From: Acidobacteriota bacterium
GTDB taxonomy: Bacteria > Acidobacteriota > UBA4820 > DSQY01
Assembly: GCA_021787565.1 (NCBI GenBank)
Contig: JAJYLT010000015.1
Location: 1 to 64,000 of the forward strand
Reading direction: 5' to 3'
DNA length: 64,000 bases
Part shown: positions 15,589-24,759 of the stretch, one piece after another
Layout of the letters: every line of letters begins with the position of its first letter
How positions within the stretch are numbered: the stretch's first letter is position 1
Notes under the pieces: model-generated
What the model saw: the letters and a program-made list of their open reading frames with translations, nothing else
Database searches by the model: none
Told to the model about the DNA's origin: nothing
Position numbers and translations under genes: made by a program

Positions 15589-16496
15589 CAGATCGCCTCT
15601 TTCAGGTTGATGGCCGTCCAGTAGTCGAAGACGGGCCCGTCCTTGCACGTGAAGGTGGAGCCGATGTTGCAGCGGCAGCACTTGCCCATGCCGCAGTGCA
15701 TGCGCCGTTCGAGGGAGACGAACATGCGCCGCATGGGGATGCCCAGTTCGCCCAGCTTGTTGCAGACGAACTTGAACATGACGGGCGGGCCGCAGACGAT
15801 GGCGTAGGTCCGGTCCGGCTCGATGGGGATCCGGTCCAGGAGCCTGGTGACCAGCCCCACCTCGCCCGTCCAGCCGTCGCCGCCCTCCTCCACGATGATG
15901 GAGAGGTTCACCCCGTCCACGCGCCGCCACTGCTCGTACTGGTAGTCGAAGAGGAGCTGGTCCGGGCTCTTGGTGCCGTAGAGGATGTGGACGTTCCGGA
16001 AATCCGAACGGTTCTCCGTCACGTGGAGGATGGCCGAGCGCAGCGGTGCGAGCCCCAGGCCGCCGGCGATGAGCAGCACGTGGTGGTCCTTCATCATGGC
16101 CACGGGGAAGGAGGTGCCGAAGGGGCCGCGCAGCCCCACCCGGGCGCCCGCCTTGGCGCGGTGCAGGACGCTCGTGACCATCCCCGCCCGACGGATGCAG
16201 AGCTCGATGAAGCCTCGGTTCGACGCCGAGCCCGCGATGGAGATGGGCACTTCGCCGTAGCCCGGCACCTCCACCATCACGAACTGCCCCGGCAGGAAGG
16301 TGAAGCGCTGCCGCTCGGCGGGGTCCAGGATGCGGATGTGGAAGAGCTTCTCCTTCTCGGTGAGCTGGGTGATGGAGCTGATCTCGGCCTTGAAGACGCG
16401 GTGGGTGTTCATGAGCCGGCTGCGCCGGTTGAAGTCCAGCGGCTCGGCCATCTCAGCTTCCTTCGTGACCTCGTAGGGCAAGAGCAGGTTCTTCAC
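15588..16496 (-). CDS. hydG: Hydrogenase flavoprotein subunit, FAD/NAD(P)-binding (gamma)
   Basis: A 302-residue ferredoxin-NADP+ reductase-type subunit that links the hydrogenase iron-sulfur relay to NAD(P)H. The FAD-binding beta-barrel contains [21 protein letters not shown]. The nucleotide-binding part starts at [16 protein letters not shown] and continues to [12 protein letters not shown]-terminal cysteine cluster (CGMGKCCRC, then FTCKDGP) ligates a [2Fe-2S] centre, as in dihydroorotate dehydrogenase PyrK and sulfhydrogenase gamma subunits. The start is a GTG at 16496 that overlaps the TGA of the beta subunit gene as GTGA; internal ATGs at residues 16 and 29 are alternatives. Name by analogy with Pyrococcus hydG. 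Confidence 0.88.
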   Translation of the reverse strand: MKNLLLPYEVTKEAEMAEPLDFNRRSRLMNTHRVFKAEISSITQLTEKEKLFHIRILDPAERQRFTFLPGQFVMVEVPGYGEVPISIAGSASNRGFIELCIRRAGMVTSVLHRAKAGARVGLRGPFGTSFPVAMMKDHHVLLIAGGLGLAPLRSAILHVTENRSDFRNVHILYGTKSPDQLLFDYQYEQWRRVDGVNLSIIVEEGGDGWTGEVGLVTRLLDRIPIEPDRTYAIVCGPPVMFKFVCNKLGELGIPMRRMFVSLERRMHCGMGKCCRCNIGSTFTCKDGPVFDYWTAINLKEAI

Positions 16497-17596
16497 GGCG
16501 CGACCTCCTCCTGAAGCTCGCGGATCACGTCCACGGGGGCGATGCCGGCCAGGCAGGCGCGGCCGCAGCGGTTGCACCCCACGCACTTGGGCTCCTCGTG
16601 CTGTTCCACGAAGCCGCGGTGCTGGTGGTAGTAGCGGTACTTCAGGCGGCTCTCGGGCGTGGGCCGGAAGTTGTGCCCTCCCGCCACCACGGCGAAATCC
16701 ACGAGCGTGCAGGCGTGGAGCTGCCGGATCTTGGCCCCCTCCTGGAAGTCCATGGAGATCCGCTCGTAGACGCCGTGGCAGTAGCAGGTGGGGCAGACCA
16801 TGGCGCAGGTCCCGCAGCTCAGGCACTTGGCGCCCCACTTCTCCCAGATGGGCGACTTGAACTCGATGTCCAGGAGGTTGGGGAGGTTGTTGAGGTTGAG
16901 GTCGTTCTGCATGAGGGCGGCGATCCTCTTGCGCTCGGCGACGTAGCGGTGGGAGTCCTCGTCGGTGATGGGCCGGGCGCCGAAGCGGTCGATGAGCGAC
17001 AGCCCCCGGTCCGAGCCCACGGCCGCGAAGTAGCTCTCGCCGATGTCCGTCAGGAAGAGGTCGAAGCCGTGCGTGACCGTGTCCGTGCCGAGCGAGCGGC
17101 AGAAGGCCCCCTCGCAGGGGTCGTGGTCGATGCCCAGGATGAAGGTGTTACGCCGCCGGGAAAGGTAGTAGGGGCTCGGGTACCAGTCCCTGGCGAAGAC
17201 CTTGTCGAGCTTCAGCAGCGCGTGGATGTCGCAGGAGTGCAGGCCGATGAGGGCCCGCGGCTCCGCCCGGTAGCGGGTCTCCTGCTCCCAGTCGCCGTCG
17301 CTGAATCGGTAGGTGGAGAGCCGCTCGCGGAACGGCAGGAAGTAGGTCTTGGCCGAGAATTCCGTGGTGTCGTAGGAGAAGTCGATGTCCTCGAAGCGCT
17401 CCACCGGCAGGAACTGGTGGATGGGCTTTCCGTGCCGGTCCGTCCCCACGCGCCTGGGCTCCACCCCTTCGCTCCCGGCGAGGATGGCCTCGACGACGGA
17501 CCGGAAGGCCTCCTTCCTCAGAGTCTTGTAGAGCGTGAACCCCTCTCCCCGGGGCCGGCGAGGCGGCCTGCCGCGTGTCGCGGTCCCGCAGGCCAT
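16493..17596 (-). CDS. hydB: Hydrogenase iron-sulfur subunit (beta)
   Basis: A 367-residue 4Fe-4S protein related to the sulfhydrogenase beta subunit and anaerobic sulfite reductase subunit A. Two cluster-binding stretches are visible near the C-terminus: [16 protein letters not shown] and, after about 70 residues, [14 protein letters not shown]. An upstream [14 protein letters not shown] region and an [11 protein letters not shown] motif are typical of the family. It passes electrons between the flavoprotein and the hydrogenase module. The start is uncertain: the ATG at 17596 lacks a clear Shine-Dalgarno. The open frame continues to 17809 but would then run into the divergent MFS gene's promoter region. 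First gene of the operon. Confidence 0.85.
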   Translation of the reverse strand: MACGTATRGRPPRRPRGEGFTLYKTLRKEAFRSVVEAILAGSEGVEPRRVGTDRHGKPIHQFLPVERFEDIDFSYDTTEFSAKTYFLPFRERLSTYRFSDGDWEQETRYRAEPRALIGLHSCDIHALLKLDKVFARDWYPSPYYLSRRRNTFILGIDHDPCEGAFCRSLGTDTVTHGFDLFLTDIGESYFAAVGSDRGLSLIDRFGARPITDEDSHRYVAERKRIAALMQNDLNLNNLPNLLDIEFKSPIWEKWGAKCLSCGTCAMVCPTCYCHGVYERISMDFQEGAKIRQLHACTLVDFAVVAGGHNFRPTPESRLKYRYYHQHRGFVEQHEEPKCVGCNRCGRACLAGIAPVDVIRELQEEVAP

Positions 17597-17789
17597 AACA
17601 TAGGGCCCCGCCCGGACCTTGTCCCAAATGGATACGCTTTCATCGAATCTGGTAGGCGATTTGACCCAATTCGGCATTCTGGATGGCCGACGGCCAAGGC
17701 GGATCCCGAAGGCAAGCCCTCCCGGCTTGACCTGTGCGGCGGGCGGGTGCACGCTGTGCGGAACGCTCCGCTCTTCAAGGGAGGTGCGC

Positions 17790-19379
17790 GTGGCGGAGGC
17801 CGCTCCCATTCCGACGGTCCCTGCCGCCGTTTCGGAGAAGCGCTACCGGCGGCGGGTCTTTGCCTGGTCATGGTACGACTGGGCGAACCACGCCTACGTC
17901 ACGACCACCGCCTCGACCTTCTTTCCCCCGTACTTCATCGCCATCGCCGCCCCGGCTTTCCTCGCGGCGGGCAAGGCGGCGGGAGATCGGACGGCCGCGG
18001 CGGCGTCTCGCGACGCGGCCTCCAACGTCTTCGCCTTCACCGTCTCCCTGGCGCTGTTCGCGGCCGCCCTCCTGGCTCCGCTCATCGGCACCTACGCCGA
18101 CATCACCGGCCGCCGGAAGCGCATCCTCATCCTGGTGACGGGTGCCGGCGGGGTCCTCGCCTCCATGATGTTCACCCTCACCACGGGGCGGTGGGTCCTC
18201 GGGCTCGTGCTCTACTTCCTCACGCAGGTGTGCATCAACATCGCGCTCGGTCTCAACAGCAGCCTCCTGCCGCACGTGGCCAGGCCGGACGACCTGGACC
18301 GCGCCTCCAGCCTGGGATACGCCATGGGCTACGTGGGCGGCGGCCTCCTGCTGGCCTTCAACGCCGCGCTCTACTTCTTTTCAGGCCGGCTGGGCCTCCC
18401 GCCCGGCCTGGCGCCGCGCATCGCCTTCCTCACCGTGGGCCTCTGGTGGATCGCCTTCACGGCGCCCCTCCTCTTCGCCGTTCCGGAGCCCCCGGCGACC
18501 CCGCTGGAAGGGGGCGGCGGCAAGCCTCTGCGGGACGCGGTGGTGAGGCTCCGCCGCACCCTCGGGGACCTCCGCCGGTACCGGGAGCTCTTCACGATGC
18601 TGGTGGCCTACTGGTTCTACATGGAGGGGGTGGGGGCCATCATCCTGCTGGCCACCGCCTACGGGGCAGCCCTCGGCCTGGACACGGGCGTCCTCATCGG
18701 GATGCTCCTGCTGACCCAGTTCGTGGCCTTCCCCTACGCCCTGATCTACGGGCACATACCCGACGCTTCCCACCGTTGGCGGGGCGCGTACGTCGCGATG
18801 GTGCTCTGGACCGGTGCCACCCTGCCGTTGCTCGGCTGGTACGCCCACGCCCGGCCCGGCCTGGGACTCGCCCGGGCCTTCGCGCTCATCGGGGCCGACC
18901 AGGCGCTGGGCGTTCTGTTCGCGATGACCCTCGGAAGGCGCCTCTTCGCGCCCCTCGCCGCCAAACTGGACGCCAAGAGGGCGGTCATCATGGGACTGAT
19001 CATCTACACCGTGGTTCCCCTGTGGGGATTCGTGCTCCGCACGCCCGCGGAGTTCTTCATGCTCGGTTGGATGGTGGGCGCCGTACAGGGCGGCACCCAG
19101 GCCCTCAGCCGCTCCATCTACGCCGAACTCTCTCCCCGCGCGAAATCCGGAGAGTTCTTCGGCATCTACGGCCTCTTCGAGAAGTTCTCGGGCATCCTAG
19201 GCCCCCTCCTTTACGGCCTCGTGGGAGAACTCACGGGCAACCCCCGGGACAGCGTGGTCTCCATCGCCGTCTTCTTCGTCGCGGGCATCTGGGTCCTCTC
19301 GCGCGTCGACGTGCCGCGCGGAGCCCGCGCGGCCAGGGAGGAGGAGACCCACATCGAGGCCGCCCCGGAGGCTGATTGA
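17790..19379 (+). CDS. MFS transporter, UMF1/Atg22-like
   Basis: This 529-residue membrane protein has about 12 hydrophobic segments. The N-terminal FAWSWYDWANHAYVTT motif is diagnostic of the UMF1 (Atg22-like) group of the major facilitator superfamily, and the loop motif GTYADITGRRKR follows helix 2. Family members are proposed amino acid or small-molecule exporters; the substrate is unknown. The GTG at 17790 was chosen for GGGAGGTGCGC directly upstream; the frame is open further upstream to 17619, but that part is not membrane-protein-like. Divergent from the hydrogenase operon. Confidence 0.85.
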   Translation: MAEAAPIPTVPAAVSEKRYRRRVFAWSWYDWANHAYVTTTASTFFPPYFIAIAAPAFLAAGKAAGDRTAAAASRDAASNVFAFTVSLALFAAALLAPLIGTYADITGRRKRILILVTGAGGVLASMMFTLTTGRWVLGLVLYFLTQVCINIALGLNSSLLPHVARPDDLDRASSLGYAMGYVGGGLLLAFNAALYFFSGRLGLPPGLAPRIAFLTVGLWWIAFTAPLLFAVPEPPATPLEGGGGKPLRDAVVRLRRTLGDLRRYRELFTMLVAYWFYMEGVGAIILLATAYGAALGLDTGVLIGMLLLTQFVAFPYALIYGHIPDASHRWRGAYVAMVLWTGATLPLLGWYAHARPGLGLARAFALIGADQALGVLFAMTLGRRLFAPLAAKLDAKRAVIMGLIIYTVVPLWGFVLRTPAEFFMLGWMVGAVQGGTQALSRSIYAELSPRAKSGEFFGIYGLFEKFSGILGPLLYGLVGELTGNPRDSVVSIAVFFVAGIWVLSRVDVPRGARAAREEETHIEAAPEAD

Positions 19380-19497
19380 CGCGCCCCGGCGAGGGCCGTA
19401 CGGCCCCAGCACGCCAGCCGTCGCAAACCTCGGGTCAGGCCCCGGCACATGGCGGTCGCGGTTTCCGTTCCGCCGGGAGCAGGTGTGAGCTGGGCGG

Positions 19498-19503
19498 TAT
19501 AAT
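19498..19503 (+). promoter_or_regulatory. -10 box TATAAT without a good -35
   Basis: A perfect TATAAT 28 bases before the small ORF at 19531. The expected -35 position reads GC-rich with no TTGACA-like hexamer, so an activator would be needed if it is a promoter. Confidence 0.35.
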
Positions 19504-19530
19504 GCATGGAGCTGATCTTGCGAGAAGAGC

Positions 19531-19695
19531 ATGCTGTACCTCGGCCATTTCAACTTAATCTACGAAGCGAAGGTGGGCAGGAAGCAGTCCCAAGTCCTCG
19601 ACGGCAGCTTTACGAGCGTCGCGGAGGCGGAGAGCGCGGAGGAGGCGGCTGTCGGGCCTGCTTGGGCCCGGAGGGCGTGCGATGCGCTTCTATGA
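19531..19695 (+). CDS. Candidate 54-residue small protein
   Basis: I do not recognise this short frame. It starts MLYLGHFNLIYEAKVGRKQ and has an Ala/Glu-rich tail. It follows a weak GAGAAGA site and the TATAAT at 19498, and ends 7 bases before the ATG at 19703 of the next gene. The beginning has ordinary protein composition, unlike the Arg/Gly/Pro-rich spurious frames nearby. Alternatives are a non-coding leader or a chance frame. Confidence 0.4.
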   Translation: MLYLGHFNLIYEAKVGRKQSQVLDGSFTSVAEAESAEEAAVGPAWARRACDALL

Positions 19696-19702
19696 CCGGG
19701 GC

Positions 19703-20077
19703 ATGAACACCGACCGCGCGGTGAGCGGCTCTTTCCTCAAGATGCTGGGCATTCCAGCGCTCCTGCTGCTGGGCCTGGCGCTCGCGCTCTTCTTTTACTG
19801 CGACGGGCGGGTGGACCGCACCGTCTACGAGAGGGCCCTCGACCGCGCCAGCGGAGCGATCACCGTACGGGAGCTGGAGATGCAGCTCCTCCCGGTCTTT
19901 CAGAAGAGCCAGCGGGCTCCCCACGAGATCGTTTACGTCGCACGCCCGACCGGCAAAGGGATCTGCGGCTGCGCCCCGGCCATGACGGAGGTGGTGGTGG
20001 TGACCTGCGACGATTCGGGCGAGATCGTCCGGCTCGACGCCCACGAACGGCTCGGGCTCACCGCTCGGGCGCGGTAG
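19703..20077 (+). CDS. Small single-pass membrane protein, unknown function
   Basis: A 124-residue product with one transmembrane helix near the N-terminus (MLGIPALLLLGLALALFFYC) and a mainly polar remainder of about 90 residues that contains the pair CGC. I do not recognise a domain. The ATG at 19703 keeps the helix at residues 14-33; an alternative ATG lies at 19682, seven codons earlier, inside the preceding small ORF. With one N-terminal helix and a short basic start the soluble part is probably outside the cytoplasm (inference). Confidence 0.6.
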   Translation: MNTDRAVSGSFLKMLGIPALLLLGLALALFFYCDGRVDRTVYERALDRASGAITVRELEMQLLPVFQKSQRAPHEIVYVARPTGKGICGCAPAMTEVVVVTCDDSGEIVRLDAHERLGLTARAR

Positions 20078-20370
20078 GGGCACAGATGAGCCCCCTCTGA
20101 ATCCGCGGTGCCAGTCGAAGAGGTGCGGGGAAACGGGGAGGTTTCCCCGCTCAGAGGGCCACCCCCCCCGCAAGGGCAGGGAAGAGCAGCTCCCCTGGCG
20201 TACGCCAGGGGAGCGCCGAGGAGGGGCGGCCGAGCCCCTCCTTGGGGAGCGCCCCCGCGCGACGCGCCGGGACGCGCCTTCCTCCGCTTCGCTCCGGAAG
20301 GCAACCCCCACACATGCGAGTTGAAATTGTCTTGGACGGCCATGATGGCGTAAAAAACACTTCGGGAGCG
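20078..20370. other. Hairpin-dense intergenic region
   Basis: This non-coding stretch between a convergent gene and the tRNA-Leu terminator is packed with dyads. They include a GGGGAAAC/GTTTCCCC hairpin near 20130-20155, the perfect 26-bp palindrome at 20189-20214, a GAGGGGC/GCCCCTC dyad around 20222-20240, and a CCTTCCTCCGC/CTCCGGAAGG dyad near 20277-20300. It may be a decayed mobile repeat; no gene is seen. Confidence 0.5.
20189..20214. repeat. Perfect 26-bp palindrome
   Basis: The half-site GCTCCCCTGGCGT is followed directly by its exact reverse complement. As DNA it could be a protein-binding site; as RNA it could only form a hairpin by giving up the central bases for a loop. Confidence 0.7.
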
Positions 20371-20405
20371 TGAAAAACACTTTGGGGAGGGTCGCCCCTC
20401 CCCAA
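20371..20405 (-). terminator. Intrinsic terminator of tRNA-Leu
   Basis: On the minus strand a perfect 10-bp stem (20396-20405 with 20382-20391, 4-base loop) is followed by AGTGTTTTT (20373-20381). It begins 14 bases after the CCA end of the tRNA. Confidence 0.8.
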
Positions 20406-20418
20406 GGTTTCCCAGGTT

Positions 20419-20505
20419 TGGTGCCGAAGGGGGGACTCGAACCCCCACGCCCGTGAGAGCACTGGACCCTGAACCCAGCGCGTCTACCAATTCCGCCACT
20501 TCGGC
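20419..20505 (-). tRNA. tRNA-Leu (anticodon CAG)
   Basis: On the minus strand a class II tRNA of 87 bases including the encoded CCA. The acceptor stem starts GCCGAAG and pairs with CTTCGGC. The D-arm reads GGCGGAATTGGTAGACGC. The anticodon loop TTCAGGG puts CAG at positions 34-36 (genomic 20469-20471). A long variable arm with ACGGGCGT and a T-arm GGGGGTTCGAGTCCCCC follow. It decodes CUG. It has its own promoter and terminator and stands alone. Confidence 0.95.
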
Positions 20506-20515
20506 GCGGAAAAAA

Positions 20516-20544
20516 ATGATAGCCCGAACCTAGGGCCCTGTCAA
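20516..20544 (-). promoter_or_regulatory. Promoter of tRNA-Leu
   Basis: On the minus strand TTGACA (20539-20544), exactly 17 bases, TATCAT (20516-20521). The start site would be a few bases before the mature tRNA end at 20505. This is one of the best sigma-70 matches in the window. Confidence 0.8.
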
Positions 20545-20681
20545 GGCGGCCCGTAGGCCTTAACACTCTCCGCGAAGGCTTGCGTATGGGGTAATAGGGA
20601 GCCTGGAAGAGCCCGATCGGCACCCCCGTGGCGCGGCATCGGGGGAGGAGGCTATATTTCATCTCGCATAGGGGTGGGGAC

Positions 20682-21884
20682 ATGGTCGGAATGCCCCGTG
20701 GATGCAGGCCTGTAACCGGCATGGGGTGGCTGGTGGCGGCCCTGGCGGCCACGGTGCTGGGATGCGCCCCAAAGGTGGCCGGCCCCCCGCCCCTGACCGT
20801 GGACCAGATCGTGGCCCGGGGAGACCAGCAGGGGCTGAGGCTGGAGAACCCCTTCGCCCTGAACGACGCGATCAAGGCCAAGGTCGAAAGGGAGATCGGG
20901 TTCACGGGCACTCCGCTGGACCGCATTCGCCGCATCATCCGGTACCTGAACGACAACAACTACATCCACTTTCAGTACTCCGTCAACCTCTCCCTCACGG
21001 CCAACGAGGCCTTCGAGGCGCGGAAGGGCGACTGCCTGGCCTACACGAACCTCTTCCTGGCCATCGCGAGGCACCTGAAGATACCCATGTATTTCGTCCA
21101 CGTCAGCGAGGCCGGGAACCTCTACGAGCGGGATGGCGTCTTCTTCATCTCGTCGCACATGGCCCTCGGCTATGGCGGAAGGATCCAGCCCGAGGAGGTC
21201 AATCCCTACACCGTGATCGTGGACTTCACCGAGGAGTCGGTGGACTACAAATTGGCGATGTTCGAGGCGGTGGATGACGGCACGGCCCTGTGCCTCTATT
21301 ACAACAACGTCGCGGTGGACCGCATGATCGAGGGCGATTCCGCCTACGCCCAGAGGCTTCTCCAGTACCTCATCCGCGTCAGGCCCCTGGTCAAGGAGAT
21401 GTACAACAACATGGGCGTCCTGCTCATGAGGGAGGGGGACTACGCGGGTGCCCTGGCCTTTCTCCAATCCAGCATCCAGCGCTTCCCGCGCTACGAACCT
21501 CTCTACACCAACGCCATCCAGGCGGCGCGCGGCAGCGGACAGCCGGAACTGGCCCGAACCCTGGAATCGAAGGTGGTGAGCATGGCGAGGGACGATCCCT
21601 TCCTCCTCTTCAACCAGGGCCTCCACTACTTTCACCAGGGCCAGTTTGAAAAGGCGGCCGAACGCTTCAAGAAGGCCACCAACCAGCAGCCGTATAATAC
21701 CTTTCTTTACGCTTGGCTGGCCCGCGCCTACCTCCGGTACGGCCGGACGGAGGAGGGCATCCGCGCCTTCGAAAAGGCGCAGGAGTATGCGCCCAACCAC
21801 CGGATGCTCGCCCTCCTCCGCGCCGAGTTCCCCGTGCTGGATTCCGTGCCCCGCCCCCATCTGCCCCCGGCTCAGCCCCAGTAG
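20682..21884 (+). CDS. Lipoprotein with transglutaminase-like and TPR domains
   Basis: The 400-residue product has a lipoprotein signal (AALAATVLGC, lipobox LGC). A transglutaminase/protease-like core follows, with the expected Cys (ARKGDCLAYTNLF), His (SSHMALGYGG) and Asp (VIVDFTEE). The C-terminal half is TPR-like (MYNNMGVLLMREGDYAGAL, FNQGLHYFHQGQFEKAAERF). This arrangement is known in periplasmic, membrane-anchored proteins of uncertain function. The ATG at 20682 was chosen for GGGGTGGGGA just upstream, which gives a typical short signal; the ATG at 20628 would add 18 residues. Confidence 0.8.
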   Translation: MVGMPRGCRPVTGMGWLVAALAATVLGCAPKVAGPPPLTVDQIVARGDQQGLRLENPFALNDAIKAKVEREIGFTGTPLDRIRRIIRYLNDNNYIHFQYSVNLSLTANEAFEARKGDCLAYTNLFLAIARHLKIPMYFVHVSEAGNLYERDGVFFISSHMALGYGGRIQPEEVNPYTVIVDFTEESVDYKLAMFEAVDDGTALCLYYNNVAVDRMIEGDSAYAQRLLQYLIRVRPLVKEMYNNMGVLLMREGDYAGALAFLQSSIQRFPRYEPLYTNAIQAARGSGQPELARTLESKVVSMARDDPFLLFNQGLHYFHQGQFEKAAERFKKATNQQPYNTFLYAWLARAYLRYGRTEEGIRAFEKAQEYAPNHRMLALLRAEFPVLDSVPRPHLPPAQPQ

Positions 21885-22146
21885 GAGGCCTTCCAGAGGC
21901 CGATGCGCCGTGGCAGTGAGGGCTCCCGCGGGGGCGCTCTGGAGCGCTCCTACAACCGCCATGGGGACAAGGGTCAGGAGGCAGGCGACAAGGGAAGAAG
22001 CCAAATCCCTTCGTGTCGGTGACTTGGTGGTGGGTCATTTTTCCCGCATTCCGAATTCCGATACTTCTCCCCCGTCCTTGACCCCGCAACCGTGGGCGGC
22101 TACACTACGGTGGGCCAGAAGCCCCGTACCGGAAAGGAATTCGCCG

Positions 22147-24357
22147 ATGCTCAGAAGATTTCCATGCGCTGCCCTCGCCGCTTCCCTCGCCCTGCTCCTT
22201 CTGACCCCCCTAGGGGCGGCCGCCCAAAGCCAGCAACTGACGGTGGAGGGGTACTCCGTCCTGGGGAACGTGGTCGCCACTCCCATTCGGGCTACCGTCC
22301 CCCTGACCGCCCCCTACCGGGCCGTGGCGGCGGGCCCCTTCCTCCAAATCGTCGATGAAAGCAACCCGGCCGCCTTGACGGTGGTGGGCCAGGTGAGCCT
22401 TCCGCAACCGATTCAGAGCCTGGCCGCTTCGGGGAACTACGTCTACGTCGCGGACGGCCGCGCCGGAATGGTCATCATCAACGCGAGCAACCCCACCGCC
22501 CCTTACGTGGCGGGCTCCTACGCCACTGCGAACGCGCTCTCCATCGCCCTGGACCAGAAGGGGGAGTTCGCCTACGTGGCGAACGGGGACCAGCAGATCC
22601 TGGTCCTGAACGTGAAGGACCCGACGATCCCGAAACACGGGGTAGCCAGATTCTTCAGTAATGCCAACTTCTATGACCTCGTGGTCACGGGGCGGACCCT
22701 CCTGGCGGCCGCCGGGGGAAAGGGGATCTTCGTTTACTCCCTCCAAAACCCTAGGAAACCGTTGCGGGCGAAGCGCGTGAGCAGCTTGAAGGCCTGCACG
22801 AGCCTGGCGGTCCAAGGCCAGCTCGTGGCCGCGCTGGACGGCGATCTCGGCCTCGTTCTGGTCTCCTTCCCGGCCTGGAACACCCCCACCGTCGAGGGCA
22901 CCTTGACCCTGCCCAACCAGGGGCTGGCCTGCGCCTTCCTCCCGCAGGACCCCACTAAGCTCCTTGTCGCCGAGGGGGAGGGCGGCTTCCAGATCATCGA
23001 CGTGTCGAATCCGGCGGCCCCCGCTGTCTTGACCTCACTCGCGACCCCCTCACCCTGCGTCGGGACCTCGCTGTCGAATACGAATTCCTATCTGATCTGC
23101 GGCGACAACGGCCTCTGGGCGCTCAACGTGAGCAACCCGGCCCAACCGACCACCCAGCAGGCGCTCGAAGGAGAGCCGGGCAAGACGGCCGTGGTCTCCG
23201 CGGGCAGCACGGCGTTCGTCGGCTCCAATTCTCACCTGGAGGTCTGGGACTGCTCCAACCCGGCCCAGCCGGTCAAGGTGACGACCGTTCCCGTGGCCCA
23301 ATCCATCGTGGACATGACCCTGTCCGGGCACCTCCTGTTCGCCGCCTGCCAGACGGCCGGCGTGGCGGTCTTCGACGTCACCGCCCCCCTCGCGCCCGTC
23401 CTGCTCTCCACCATTCCCGTCACGGGATCGGCGGTCCAGGTGGCCGTCCAGGGGAACCTCATGGCGGTGGCCGCCGGCACCCAGGGGCTGTTGCTCGCCG
23501 ATGTCAGCAACCCCGCCAGCCCCGTCGCCCTTTCCACCTGGCAGTACGGCATGAAGGCCACTCCCGGCTTCGTCTCCGGGGCGGCCTTCTCGGGGGCTAC
23601 GACGGTCTGGGCCAACCACAACATCTATGGCGCTACCGCGCTGAATGTCTCTGCTCCCGCCACCCCGACGATCATCGGGAAGGAGTCTTCCCCCAGCCTA
23701 TACGGCAAGGTCTACGCCTATTCAAATGTCCTCTACGTCTGCTCCGAGACGGGCGGGCTGGCGCTGGTCGACATCTCGAATCCCGCCAAGCCCGTCAAAA
23801 AGACCATCGTCACCACCACTTACGCCAGCAGTCTTCTTCTCGACGGCGACCGGGCGCTCCTTTGCGACGGCTTCGGAGGGCTCAAGGAATTCGACCTGAC
23901 CGACCCCCTCATCCCCGCCCAGGTGACCCTATTCTCTCTCCCCGGCTTTGCTTACGGCGTCACCGTGCTGGCGGACGGGACGCGCCTGCTGGCGAGCCCG
24001 GAGGGCGGGCTGTGGAGTCTGGCTCCCTCCCCCTGTGATGGCACGACTCTTATCGAGCCTTGCGACGGACAGGCGCTGTCGCAGCTCACTTACCCCAGCT
24101 TCATGTGGAAAGGCGTGTCGGGGGCCAAGTACGAGGTCGAGCTCTCCACGGACGCAAGCTTCCCCAAAGGGAAGAACAGGTTCCTCGGAACGGTGAGCGG
24201 GGCCAGCTTCAAGACCCCCTACTGGGTGCCCAAGGGTCGTGCCTGGAAGTGGATTCAGAAGCACGGCCGCAACGGCGTCACCCTATACTGGCGCGTGAAA
24301 ACCATCCAGGCCAAGAATACCATCACCAGTGAATCGAGGGGCTTCACGCTCCAGTAG
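22147..24357 (+). CDS. Secreted LVIVD-repeat beta-propeller protein
   Basis: This 736-residue protein begins with a signal peptide (ALAASLALLLLTPLGAAAQ). About residues 45-620 consist of LVIVD-type repeats, seen as LQIVDESNPAALTVVG, MVIINASNPTAPYVAG, FQIIDVSNPAAPAVL and ALVDISNPAKPVKK; this family is predicted to fold as a surface beta-propeller. The last 110 residues resemble a fibronectin/Ig-like domain (YEVELSTDASFPKG, TLYWRVKTI). The ATG at 22147 follows GGAAAGG; the frame is open upstream to 21646 only because it overlaps the previous gene. Substrate or partner unknown. Confidence 0.85.
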   Translation: MLRRFPCAALAASLALLLLTPLGAAAQSQQLTVEGYSVLGNVVATPIRATVPLTAPYRAVAAGPFLQIVDESNPAALTVVGQVSLPQPIQSLAASGNYVYVADGRAGMVIINASNPTAPYVAGSYATANALSIALDQKGEFAYVANGDQQILVLNVKDPTIPKHGVARFFSNANFYDLVVTGRTLLAAAGGKGIFVYSLQNPRKPLRAKRVSSLKACTSLAVQGQLVAALDGDLGLVLVSFPAWNTPTVEGTLTLPNQGLACAFLPQDPTKLLVAEGEGGFQIIDVSNPAAPAVLTSLATPSPCVGTSLSNTNSYLICGDNGLWALNVSNPAQPTTQQALEGEPGKTAVVSAGSTAFVGSNSHLEVWDCSNPAQPVKVTTVPVAQSIVDMTLSGHLLFAACQTAGVAVFDVTAPLAPVLLSTIPVTGSAVQVAVQGNLMAVAAGTQGLLLADVSNPASPVALSTWQYGMKATPGFVSGAAFSGATTVWANHNIYGATALNVSAPATPTIIGKESSPSLYGKVYAYSNVLYVCSETGGLALVDISNPAKPVKKTIVTTTYASSLLLDGDRALLCDGFGGLKEFDLTDPLIPAQVTLFSLPGFAYGVTVLADGTRLLASPEGGLWSLAPSPCDGTTLIEPCDGQALSQLTYPSFMWKGVSGAKYEVELSTDASFPKGKNRFLGTVSGASFKTPYWVPKGRAWKWIQKHGRNGVTLYWRVKTIQAKNTITSESRGFTLQ

Positions 24358-24397
24358 GGTTTACGGGGTCGCCATCGGTGGCCCGGCAGAATGAAGG

Positions 24398-24432
24398 GAC
24401 GCGCGGGCCGACGGCCTGCGCGTCTCCGTTTT
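24398..24432 (+). terminator. Terminator of the LVIVD-repeat gene
   Basis: A 12-bp stem (24398-24409 with 24413-24424, one wobble pair, 3-base loop) followed by TCCGTTTT, starting 41 bases after the stop. Confidence 0.7.
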
Positions 24433-24619
24433 CGGGAACTTCCGACCCTAAGAAACCCGAAAATCCCGGCACCGACTCCCTGAGCGGGACTCGCCCGAAC
24501 GAGGCCGCTCACCTCCGCCAGGGGGCCGGCGGGCGACCGCTTCACCCGCTAGGTCTGTTCGTCATCTCCTTGTCGGGCAGGCGTGACCGCCCTTTTGGCG
24601 CGCCGTTTCGACATCACAA

Positions 24620-24632
24620 TGTCATTATGACA
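24620..24632. promoter_or_regulatory. TGTCAT-T-ATGACA dyad upstream of the first TonB receptor
   Basis: Perfect 13-bp dyad. A copy with one mismatch is upstream of the other TonB receptor gene (38284-38296). The centre lies about 143 bases before the start site predicted for the sigma-54-like promoter, a typical enhancer distance. Confidence 0.45.
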
Positions 24633-24742
24633 GATCGAAATGTGCCGATTCCCTTCCCTTTTGGCCACGCTCCCTGGGTCATCCGCCCCCTATTGGCCCT
24701 AACCCCATGCGAGCGGCGATCTTAGCTCCGCAGCCCCCAATT

Positions 24743-24759
24743 AGGCATGCCTCTTGCTT
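24743..24759 (+). promoter_or_regulatory. Sigma-54-like promoter of the first TonB receptor
   Basis: AGGCATG-N4-TTGCTT: GG at 24744-24745 and GC at 24756-24757 are separated by exactly 10 bases, as required for -24/-12 promoters. It matches the consensus TGGCACG-N4-TTGCW at five of seven and five of five positions. The 5' leader would be about 250 bases. Confidence 0.5.

Noticed and set aside
16598-19375. A 925-codon frame opposite hydB and over the MFS gene
   Set aside because: It is out of frame with the real MFS gene and antisense to the hydrogenase beta gene; composition is that of GC-rich shadow frames.
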